Source: Alphaproteobacteria bacterium
GTDB taxonomy: Bacteria; Pseudomonadota; Alphaproteobacteria; Rs-D84
Assembly: GCA_015062495.1 (NCBI GenBank)
Contig: SUUN01000001.1
Location: 409,069-473,068, forward strand
Direction of reading: 5' to 3'
DNA length: 64,000 nucleotides
In this document: piece by piece, positions 1 to 7,219 of the stretch
Numbering within the stretch: the first letter of the stretch is position 1
Layout: each line of letters opens with the position of its first letter
Made by a program: the position numbers and the translations under genes
The notes under the pieces: generated by a model
The model's input: the letters and a program-made list of their open reading frames with translations, nothing else
Databases searched by the model: none
What the model was told of the DNA's origin: nothing

Positions 1-1
1 G

Positions 2-301
2 CCAATGTCCCGCATGGAACAAATGGCCGCCGCAACTGATAAAATGGGCGTATTCGACAGCGAACTGGACGATTTGACGGCAATGCTGTTTGCGGACGCG
101 CGTGAATTGGCGTTTGATGTGACGGGACGCATTGTAATACCCGCCGATATGTTAAAGCATGCCGGCATCACCGGCACAGCCGTGTTTGTTGGTCGCGGGA
201 ACAGTTTTCAGATATGGGCACCGGACGCATTTCGCGCCGCCCAGGAACAGGCCCTGAAAAATTTGCGCAATGCACGTCTCAACTTAAAAATTGGTGAATA
301 A
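2..301 (+). CDS. mraZ: MraZ, C-terminal part (gene enters from the left edge)
   Basis: About 99 codons of a MraZ/AbrB-type transcriptional regulator are present; the start lies outside the window. The segment DVTGRIVIPADML followed by FVGRGNSFQIW is the second SpoVT-AbrB-like repeat of MraZ, which normally binds DNA upstream of the division and cell-wall cluster. The stop is followed after about 30 nt by a strong intrinsic terminator and then repeats, so rsmH (mraW), the usual next gene, is not adjacent. Family assignment is confident; separation from the dcw cluster is seen directly. Confidence 0.85.
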   Translation, partial: PMSRMEQMAAATDKMGVFDSELDDLTAMLFADARELAFDVTGRIVIPADMLKHAGITGTAVFVGRGNSFQIWAPDAFRAAQEQALKNLRNARLNLKIGE

Positions 302-333
302 AAAAGATACAGTTTCCTTTCTTGTCTAGTGTA

Positions 334-362
334 AAAAAATCCCCCGTTTGGGGGATTTTTTT
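334..362 (+). terminator. Intrinsic terminator of mraZ
   Basis: A CCCCC-GTTT-GGGGG stem flanked by A-rich and T-rich tracts. The same stereotyped design recurs after several genes of the window (near 1580, 19855, 22440 and 48210). Confidence 0.85.
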
Positions 363-388
363 TAAAAAGCAAATAATGAATAAATAAA

Positions 389-605
389 ATACTTAGATAA
401 ACTTTTATTTATCAAAGTATTTATTTTTATTGGCAGGGGAAAGTTCCCCTCCTGTGGAGGGGTGGCACGCAGTGCCAGGGTGGTCTTTGAATAATGCGAA
501 AACATAAAAGACCACCTCCCGGCTGCGCCGTACTCCTCCACAGGAGGAGAACTTACCTCTGTTCTTAATTTTTTTTACCCCGCTAAACTTTTATTTAGCG
601 AAGTA
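389..605. repeat. Composite intergenic repeat: palindrome, long inverted repeat, palindrome
   Basis: Positions 389-420 and 581-600 are two copies of a dispersed palindrome with core CTAAACTTTTATTTAG (389-420 carries ATAAACTTTTATTTAT). Between them, 441-554 is a long imperfect inverted repeat whose arms start AAGTTCCCCTCCTGTGGAGG and end with its complement, with a loop near 489-505. No coding potential is evident. The palindrome-insert-palindrome layout is also seen at 19901-20110 and 58923-59148. Confidence 0.8.
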
Positions 606-606
606 A

Positions 607-635
607 TTGAATTTTTGTTGTTGATATCGTATAAT
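607..635 (+). promoter_or_regulatory. Sigma70-like promoter of leader RNA copy D
   Basis: TTGAAT at 607-612 and TATAAT at 630-635, with a 17-nt spacer. The -35 lies directly next to the palindrome at 581-600. Leader copy C has the same arrangement. Confidence 0.75.
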
Positions 636-640
636 TTATT

Positions 641-888
641 TGAATCCACAGGGATGTGGCATTCGGGACCTGAAAAATCCCTATTGTAGCGGTGCGAATG
701 CATCGTAATCCGACTGATGAAACAAAATGTCGGCACTGTTTGGTGCCGTGTGTTTTGTGTATAACCCGACTGATTCAACCCGGTCGGGGGTTTGTGGCGA
801 TACAACAGGGGCTTGCCCCAAAAACCACAAGGTCATTCTACAATATGATTTTTCAATCCCCGACCGCCAATTCCACGGCGGTTTTTTG
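641..888 (+). ncRNA. Structured leader RNA with terminator, copy D
   Basis: The predicted transcript has a 5' hairpin CCAC/GTGG (646-659). A long-range stem pairs TGAAAAATC (671-679) with GATTTTTCA (847-855). Enclosed hairpins are CGGCAC/GTGCCG (731-748), CCCGAC/GTCGGG (765-788) and TTGTGG/CCACAA (about 792-830). CCCCGACCG at 858-866 can instead pair with CGGTCGGGG at 781-789. A terminator ACCGCC/GGCGGT with six T (863-887) ends the element, 29 nt before the start codon of the Cys-rich gene. The order matches copies at 37654, 48323 and 59183, but this copy has about 75 extra nucleotides. The structure was drawn by eye, without energy calculation. Confidence 0.65.
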
Positions 889-916
889 TATCCAAAAAAA
901 CAAAAGGGAATTGAAA

Positions 917-1567
917 ATGAAGCGTTTAATTTTATGTATGGCGACAATATTGTCGTCCACAATGGCAAACGCCGCAACGTATAACCTGAGCAGTTATTAC
1001 AAAATATCTACGGACTCTGATTATAAATATTTTTCATATGGTGGCACAGGATACCGCTGTGGTTCTTATGTCTCTGATCATCAAGAGTCAGAATTCATAG
1101 ATGTGTCGCATGGCCAAACGGTCAAAATAAGTGGCGACAACAATCTGTATTATTGCTGCGATAACGGTTCAAATTCTGATGGATATTGGATTGCTTTTCA
1201 AGGCGTATCATCGGTTCCAGAATCCTCGTGCAATACACAATACGAATGGAAATCATTGGGGGCAAATAAATACTGTCAGGCAACCAATACGGCGACATAT
1301 GATTGGTGCGCAGATAATATCGATACCGGAATTATCTATTACCCAGTAGGCGAATGCGTATATTCGTCGGGCACATGTTCAACATTTACACACTGTGGCA
1401 CGGGTTATTATAAAAATGGCAGTTCGTGTACGGCTTGTCCCGACGGAGGCACCACAGACGGATATACAAACAGCGGAAAAACCGCATGTTATATACCCGC
1501 GGGCACGGCGTTTTCAGACGATACTGGCAACGGTACATACACATCCAAATGTTATTGGACAGAATAA
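917..1567 (+). CDS. Secreted Cys-rich repeat protein
   Basis: A 216-residue protein. The start at 917 is chosen because it follows an AAAAGGGA ribosome-binding site and begins a clear signal peptide (MKRLILC..., cleavage after MANA, residue 19); the frame is open further upstream but that region is leader RNA. The mature part is rich in Cys, Gly, Ser and Tyr. Near the C-terminus it has the module CxxGYYxNGSSCxxCP, then about 20 residues, ACYIPAGT and a final CYW. Related modules occur in the products at 21240 and 27556, so it belongs to a paralogous exported family, perhaps adhesins or cell-surface proteins. Expression is probably controlled by the leader at 641-888. Biochemical function unknown. 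Confidence 0.7.
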   Translation: MKRLILCMATILSSTMANAATYNLSSYYKISTDSDYKYFSYGGTGYRCGSYVSDHQESEFIDVSHGQTVKISGDNNLYYCCDNGSNSDGYWIAFQGVSSVPESSCNTQYEWKSLGANKYCQATNTATYDWCADNIDTGIIYYPVGECVYSSGTCSTFTHCGTGYYKNGSSCTACPDGGTTDGYTNSGKTACYIPAGTAFSDDTGNGTYTSKCYWTE

Positions 1568-1572
1568 TACAT

Positions 1573-1597
1573 AAAAACCCCCGTTTGGGGGATTTTT
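1573..1597. terminator. Bidirectional terminator between convergent genes
   Basis: AAAAACCCCC-GTTT-GGGGGATTTTT lies between the stop of the Cys-rich gene and the stop of plsX and has T-tracts in both directions. Confidence 0.8.
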
Positions 1598-2660
1598 ATT
1601 CTTCGGATTTGATTTCGGCACGAACGTTCGATAATGCACGGGCACGTTCTTCGATTAATCCGTTCAGGTTAGCCTGGGTCAAATTGGCGGCATACTGAAT
1701 CGAATTCGCAAACGCCAATGCGTCACTGTTGCCATGGGTTTTTACCGCAAACCCGCGCAGCCCCAGGAACGTCGCCCCCGCATATGAACGCGGATCGATT
1801 TTATGTTTAAGACGCTTGAACACGTGAATCAGGAAAAACGCACCAATTATCGCCAGTACGGATTTCTTGAAATTTTCAACAATAACACGCTTGACCAACT
1901 TGGCCGTTCCTTCGACTGTTTTTAGAACGATATTTCCGGTAAAGCCGTCGGTTACAACAACCTGGACACGACCGGCGCTGATATCGTTTCCTTCGACAAA
2001 GCCGATGTAGTCATATGGCAGTTTATCCTTATGCTCGGTCAAGATTTTGTTCAGATGAATCAGGGTTTCATTACCCTTGGTTTCTTCGGACCCAATGTTT
2101 AAAACCCCCAGTTTTGGCCGTGGCATGTGACCCACAACTTCGGCATAGACACTGCCCAGAATAGCAAAGTCAAACAGAATTGTTTCATCACAATGAACGT
2201 TTGCCCCCAGGTCCAGTACAACAACGCGACTGTCCCCGGCGCCCGATGGCAACATTGTTGTAATCGCAGGGCGCGAAATGCCATCAATTGTCTTTAACGC
2301 TAATTTGGACAAAGACATTAAAATTCCGGTATTGCCCGCACTGATAACTGCGGCCGACTTGCCTTCGCGGACGTCTTTGATTGCCATGTACATTGACGTG
2401 TCCTGGGCGTGACGCAGGACATCCATAACCTTGTCCGTGGGTTTAATTACGTTTGGGGCGTGTATCACTTCGCAATTACGGGCAACACGTGGGTATTTAC
2501 CCAACAGTTTGCGCAGTTTCTTTTCATCGCCAAACACACGAAAAAAGATGTGATTTTCCCCGTTTTGATACAAATACTGGTTCATGCCACCCAAGACCGC
2601 ATTCGGACCTTTGTCGCCACCCATTGCATCAATTGATATTACTTTTTTTTCTTCTGACAT
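1596..2660 (-). CDS. plsX: Phosphate acyltransferase PlsX
   Basis: PlsX converts acyl-ACP and phosphate to acyl-phosphate, the donor for glycerol-3-phosphate acylation in phospholipid synthesis. The 354-residue product has the family N-terminus ISIDAMGGDKGP, SAGNTG around residues 108-113, the segment VLDLGANVHC and the C-terminal GLRGFAVKTHGNSD. Length is normal. It follows rpmF, the usual rpmF-plsX order, but fabH, often next in proteobacteria, is absent. A terminator-like hairpin in the rpmF-plsX gap may make plsX partly independent of rpmF. Confidence 0.95.
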   Translation of the reverse strand: MSEEKKVISIDAMGGDKGPNAVLGGMNQYLYQNGENHIFFRVFGDEKKLRKLLGKYPRVARNCEVIHAPNVIKPTDKVMDVLRHAQDTSMYMAIKDVREGKSAAVISAGNTGILMSLSKLALKTIDGISRPAITTMLPSGAGDSRVVVLDLGANVHCDETILFDFAILGSVYAEVVGHMPRPKLGVLNIGSEETKGNETLIHLNKILTEHKDKLPYDYIGFVEGNDISAGRVQVVVTDGFTGNIVLKTVEGTAKLVKRVIVENFKKSVLAIIGAFFLIHVFKRLKHKIDPRSYAGATFLGLRGFAVKTHGNSDALAFANSIQYAANLTQANLNGLIEERARALSNVRAEIKSEE

Positions 2661-2667
2661 AGTCTAT

Positions 2668-2711
2668 AAAAAAAGCAGAAAAGGCACAACAATGCGCCCT
2701 GCCCTTTCTGC
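2668..2711 (-). terminator. Terminator or attenuator between rpmF and plsX
   Basis: On the minus strand GCAGAAAGGGCA pairs with TGCCTTTTCTGC (one mismatch) and is followed by seven T just before plsX. It could end rpmF mRNA or attenuate plsX. Confidence 0.55.
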
Positions 2712-2733
2712 CATTTTCCATTTGTTGGTTAAA

Positions 2734-2883
2734 TTATTTTGCACCACATGCAGGACAAACGTGATGTGGACGTTTCTTTTCGCCACATGTTTTGCATACA
2801 CCGCATGGCATTACAGACAATGCGTCATGTGAACGACGTTGTGCACTGCGTGCTTTACTTGTTTTACTTTTTGGCGTTGCCAT
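2734..2883 (-). CDS. rpmF: 50S ribosomal protein bL32
   Basis: A 49-residue protein beginning MATPKSKTSKARSAQRRSHD, the bL32 N-terminus. CGVCKTCG (Cys27, Cys30, Cys33) and CPAC (Cys43, Cys46) form the zinc-ribbon of the zinc-binding form. It lies upstream of plsX in the usual arrangement. Confidence 0.95.
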   Translation of the reverse strand: MATPKSKTSKARSAQRRSHDALSVMPCGVCKTCGEKKRPHHVCPACGAK

Positions 2884-2956
2884 TTTTTTATCCTTTTTAT
2901 TTATAACTGTCCTATTTTATTCAAATCGTTACGATTTGCAAGGAAAACTTTGTATT

Positions 2957-3012
2957 AGTGGTTAGTGTAAGTGGTTAGTGGCTAGTGAATTGAATCACCG
3001 GCACTAACCACT
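2957..3012 (-). terminator. Hairpin at the 3' end of rpoC
   Basis: Two tandem copies of AGTGGTTAGTG (2957-2967 and 2970-2980) can each pair with CACTAACCACT at 3002-3012, immediately after the rpoC stop. There is no long T-tract, so it may be a processing or stability hairpin rather than a strong terminator. Related GTTAGTG sequence lies in the rpoB-rpoC gap. Confidence 0.45.
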
Positions 3013-3017
3013 TGCTA

Positions 3018-6000
3018 CTAAATATCCAACAATTGTTGCTGGGCGTTACCTTCGCGTGCCAGTTTTTCAGCGCGCTGTTCTTCCTTGGCGATTTCGCGTA
3101 CGCGACGGACATAAGCACCCGTTCCAATTGGAATCAGACGACCAACAATCAAGTTTTCGTTGATACCAACCAATTTGTCGGTTGAACCTGAAATCGCTGC
3201 ATCCACCAGAACCTTGGTTGTCTGTTGGAACGACGCGTTCGAGATAAATGAACGTGATGTCAATGATGCACGGGTCAGACCGACCAAGACCTGGGATGCT
3301 TCGGCCAGGCGACCATTATCGCGCGCAACACGGGCATTTTCTTCTTCGAAATCAACGCGGTCAACAACCTGGCCCATCAAGAAGCCTGTGTCACCAGGAT
3401 TCGTGATTTCAACACGACGTGTCATTTCACGTATCAAGATTTCAATGTGCTTGTCATTGATTGACACGCCCTGCAGACGATAAACCTGCTGAATTTGGTC
3501 AACCATAAATGTTGCCAAGGCCTTCTGGCCCAAGATACGCAAAATATCCTGGGGCACTGGGTCACCGTCAACCAATTTGTCAGCCTTTTTGACTGTGTCG
3601 CCTGTGCGGACCAACAGGTTTGTACCCTTAGGCACTGCGTATTCAACAGGTGCTGTGCCATCGGTTGGTTCGATGCGGATGATAATCTTGGATTTCGCAT
3701 CTTCCAGTTCAATCGTACCATCGATTTCCGCCAGCAAGGCTGGATTGGTTGGACGACGAACTTCCAACAATTCATTAACACGTGGCAGACCGCCCGTAAT
3801 GTCGCCTGTACGTTTTGCCTGGACAGGGATACGTGCGATGATGTCGCCCGCCTTGATCGCGTCGCCGTTGGCAACGTTCAGGGTCGAATATACTGGCAAC
3901 AGGTATTCTGCAATCTTTTTACCACCCAGAGAGATAACTTCGCCCTTGGCATCAACCAATGTGATTGCAGGTTTCAGTGCCTTTTTCGTGTTTGTTTTCC
4001 AGTTAATAACCTTGCGCGAGACGATACCCGTCATGGAATCAACTTCTTCTTGGAACGATACGTTTTCGACCAAGTCACAGAAGTTCACAACACCGTCTGT
4101 TTCGGCGATGATTGTGTTGGAATATGGATCCCATTCAGCAACCTTGGCCCCCTTGGCAACGGCGTCACCGTCGTTCACAATCAACATGGATGCGTATGGC
4201 AAGGCCTGGCTGAACAATTCGTGGCCACCGTCGTCGACAACCGCAATTTTGCCGTTGCGCGACAGTACGACAATACGACCCGCGCTGTTTTTAATTGTGT
4301 TTACATCAATCAGTTTGATGCGACCCGCCACAGGAACTTCGATAAAGTGGCTGTCTGCACCACCGGCCGCAATACCACCAATATGGAAGGTACGCAACGT
4401 TAACTGAGTACCAGGTTCACCAATGGACTGGCCTGCGATAACACCGACCGCTTCGCCGACGTGTACCAATGCATTGCGTGACAGGTCCATACCATAACAT
4501 TTTGCGCACAAACCGTCGCTGCAACATGTCAGAACGCTGCGAACGCGTACAGATGGCAAACCGGATTCGTTAATCTTTTTCGCCGCCGCCTTGGTAATCA
4601 ATTCGCCCTGAGGCACGATGATTTCGTTGTTGTTCGATGGATCTTTGATGTCTTCGGCCGCGGTGCGTCCCAAAACAACGTCACCCAATGGAACAGACAA
4701 TGTTGAACCAGTGTAAACCGGTTTGGCTTCAATCGATTCCGTTGTGCCACAGTCGTGTTCTGTGATAACTGTGTTTTGCGCCAATTCAACCAAACGACGA
4801 GTCAAGTAACCTGCGTCAGCCGTTTTCAAAGCCGTATCCGACATACCTTTACGCGCACCGTGGGTGGATGTAAAGTATTCAGACATGGTCAGACCTTCTT
4901 TAAAGTTCGAGATAATTGGAACTTCGATAATAGATCCGTCTGGTTTCTGCATCATACCACGCATACCCGCCAACTGCTGAATCTGACGTTTAGAACCACG
5001 GGCGCCAGATAACGCCATCATGTACACAGAATTCCAATTGTCACCGGTCGATTTACCCAGCGCAGCATACGCCATGTCACCCAGTTTGTCGGTCGTTTTC
5101 TGCCACAAGTCAATCAGTTTATTGTGACGTTCACCACCCGACAGCAAACCGTTCTGGTACTGGTCTTCGATTTCTTCGGCTGCACGTTCAGATTGCGCGA
5201 TGATATCTTTCTTTTCATCTGGAATAACAATGTCGTCATATCCAATGGAAATACCACTGCGTGCCGCCTGTTCAAAGCCTGTGTTCTTTAACGCGTCCGC
5301 CAACAGAATCGTTTCTTTGTCGCCACAACGTTCATATGTTGTCGCCAACAAAGCCTTGATTTCTTTTACCGGCATAACCTTGTTAACCAGGTCAAATGGC
5401 ATATTGTCAGATTTTGGCAACAATTCACCCAAAATCATACGACCTGCGGTTGTTTTATAGGTTTTACCGTTGATACGCGCAACAATTGGTGTGTGCAGTG
5501 TAATTGCCTTGTTATCCAGGGCCAATTGCACTTCGTCCATGTTCGCAAAACGTGGCGATTTGTCGGTGTGTTCGCCGTTAATCAGCGAGATGTAGTATAC
5601 ACCCAACACCATGTCTTGGGATGGAACAATCATTGGTTCGCCGTTCGCAGGTGACAATACGTTGTTTGATGACAGCATTAATGTGCGCGCTTCCAATTGT
5701 GCTTCTAATGAAATTGGAACGTGAACAGACATCTGGTCACCGTCAAAGTCAGCGTTAAAGCCTTTACATACCAATGGGTGCAGACGGATTGCCTTGCCTT
5801 CTATCAATACTGGTTCAAATGCCAACAGTGACAAACGGTGCAAGGTTGGCGCACGGTTCAACAGAACAGGATGTTCGTGGATAACCTTTTCCAGGATTTC
5901 CCATACGACATCTTCGCCGTTTTCAACCATTTTGCGTGCTGTTTTCAATGTGTTTGCATAATCACCCGCTAAAAGACGCGCATAAACAAATGGTTTGAAC

Positions 6001-7130
6001 AATTCCAATGCCATCGTTTTTGGCAAGCCAACCTGGTGTAATTTCAGGGTTGGACCAGATACGATAACCGAACGACCGGAATAGTCTACACGTTTACCCA
6101 ACATGTTCATACGGAAACGACCCGATTTACCGCGCAGGGAATCAGACAATGATTTCAATGGACGACGGTTCTGGGACACCATTGGACGTGCCTTGTGCCC
6201 GTTGTCGAACAGGGAATCGACCGCTTCTTGTAACATGCGTTTTTCATTGCGGATAATTATGTCTGGTGCGTGCATTTCCATGAAACGTTTCAGACGGTTA
6301 TTACGGATAATAACACGACGATACAAATCGTTCAGGTCAGATGCCGCAACATGCCCCGCATCCAATGTGACCAATGGACGCATATCTGGTGGGATAACTG
6401 GGATAATATCAGGCATCATCCATGCAGGTTCTGTTTTAGAATCCAGGAATGCTTCGACCAGTTTTAATTGCTTAATCAGGGCTTTGCGCTTGGCTTCGGA
6501 TTTTGTATCGGCCAATTCTGCGCGCAGACGTGTGCGTTCGTCGCCCATATCCAGACCCGCGATGATTTCACGTACGCCTTCGGCACCAATACCAACGCGG
6601 AATGCGTCTGCGCCGAATTCTTCGACGGCGGATTGGTATTCATCTTCGCTGATGACGTCGTACTGTTTCAGGTTTGTTAAGCCCGGTTCAATAACAATAT
6701 AGGCATCGTATGAAATAACCTGTTCTAATTTTTTCTGTGGCAGGTTGTTCAACAATGTCGCAATTTTACCTTCGCGCAGAAACCATGTGTGTGCAACAGG
6801 CATTGCCAATTTAATGTGACCCATGCGTTCGCGACGAACAGATGCCGAACCAACTTCGACGCCGCAACGTTCACAGACAACACCACGGTATTTGATGCGC
6901 TTGTACTTGCCACAGGCACATTCATAATCTTTGACCGGACCGAAAATCTGCTGGCAGAACAAGCCCTCGGCTTCTGGTTTCATGGAATGATAGTTAATGG
7001 TTTCTGGTTTTTTAACCTCGCCATGGGACCAGGACAGAATTTCTTCGGGGGATGCAATTGTAATGCGCAGGGCATCAAACTGTTCCTTGGTTTCAATTTG
7101 TCCAAATATCTTTTGCAACATATTGCTCAT
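3018..7130 (-). CDS. rpoC: DNA-directed RNA polymerase subunit beta'
   Basis: This is the 1370-residue catalytic subunit of RNA polymerase. The N-terminal zinc-binding segment has CACGKYKRIKYRGVVCERCG. The catalytic Mg motif NADFDGDQMSVH is present, and the second zinc site shows CCSDGLCAKCYG. Size is normal and there is no frameshift. The start is preceded by an AAGGAGC-type ribosome-binding site. It lies 85 bp downstream of rpoB across a long hairpin. Confidence is very high. Confidence 0.98.
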   Translation of the reverse strand: MSNMLQKIFGQIETKEQFDALRITIASPEEILSWSHGEVKKPETINYHSMKPEAEGLFCQQIFGPVKDYECACGKYKRIKYRGVVCERCGVEVGSASVRRERMGHIKLAMPVAHTWFLREGKIATLLNNLPQKKLEQVISYDAYIVIEPGLTNLKQYDVISEDEYQSAVEEFGADAFRVGIGAEGVREIIAGLDMGDERTRLRAELADTKSEAKRKALIKQLKLVEAFLDSKTEPAWMMPDIIPVIPPDMRPLVTLDAGHVAASDLNDLYRRVIIRNNRLKRFMEMHAPDIIIRNEKRMLQEAVDSLFDNGHKARPMVSQNRRPLKSLSDSLRGKSGRFRMNMLGKRVDYSGRSVIVSGPTLKLHQVGLPKTMALELFKPFVYARLLAGDYANTLKTARKMVENGEDVVWEILEKVIHEHPVLLNRAPTLHRLSLLAFEPVLIEGKAIRLHPLVCKGFNADFDGDQMSVHVPISLEAQLEARTLMLSSNNVLSPANGEPMIVPSQDMVLGVYYISLINGEHTDKSPRFANMDEVQLALDNKAITLHTPIVARINGKTYKTTAGRMILGELLPKSDNMPFDLVNKVMPVKEIKALLATTYERCGDKETILLADALKNTGFEQAARSGISIGYDDIVIPDEKKDIIAQSERAAEEIEDQYQNGLLSGGERHNKLIDLWQKTTDKLGDMAYAALGKSTGDNWNSVYMMALSGARGSKRQIQQLAGMRGMMQKPDGSIIEVPIISNFKEGLTMSEYFTSTHGARKGMSDTALKTADAGYLTRRLVELAQNTVITEHDCGTTESIEAKPVYTGSTLSVPLGDVVLGRTAAEDIKDPSNNNEIIVPQGELITKAAAKKINESGLPSVRVRSVLTCCSDGLCAKCYGMDLSRNALVHVGEAVGVIAGQSIGEPGTQLTLRTFHIGGIAAGGADSHFIEVPVAGRIKLIDVNTIKNSAGRIVVLSRNGKIAVVDDGGHELFSQALPYASMLIVNDGDAVAKGAKVAEWDPYSNTIIAETDGVVNFCDLVENVSFQEEVDSMTGIVSRKVINWKTNTKKALKPAITLVDAKGEVISLGGKKIAEYLLPVYSTLNVANGDAIKAGDIIARIPVQAKRTGDITGGLPRVNELLEVRRPTNPALLAEIDGTIELEDAKSKIIIRIEPTDGTAPVEYAVPKGTNLLVRTGDTVKKADKLVDGDPVPQDILRILGQKALATFMVDQIQQVYRLQGVSINDKHIEILIREMTRRVEITNPGDTGFLMGQVVDRVDFEEENARVARDNGRLAEASQVLVGLTRASLTSRSFISNASFQQTTKVLVDAAISGSTDKLVGINENLIVGRLIPIGTGAYVRRVREIAKEEQRAEKLAREGNAQQQLLDI

Positions 7131-7157
7131 TATATTTTGCTCCTTATAAAATAGTTC

Positions 7158-7219
7158 TTAGTTGTTAGTGGCTAGTAGTTAGGGTGTGGGGCGAGCCCCA
7201 CACCAGGGCTAACAACTAA
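7158..7219 (-). promoter_or_regulatory. Long hairpin covering the rpoB stop codon in the rpoB-rpoC gap
   Basis: TTAGTTGTTAG (7158-7168) and CTAACAACTAA (7209-7219) are perfect 11-nt inverted arms. They enclose a second 9-bp stem GGTGTGGGG/CCCCACACC (7183-7204). There is no T-tract. It may be an RNA-processing site balancing rpoB and rpoC; this is inference. Confidence 0.5.

Noticed and set aside
641-888. T-box or amino-acid leader-peptide attenuator as explanation of the leader RNAs
   Set aside because: No T-box sequence is seen, and no leader peptide with a codon run is shared by the four copies. In copy B a short frame from 48322 would be nearly leaderless and is not conserved.
3495-4403. 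Long open frame on the plus strand inside rpoC
   Set aside because: It is antisense to a certain, highly conserved gene, has no start signal and no recognisable protein features.
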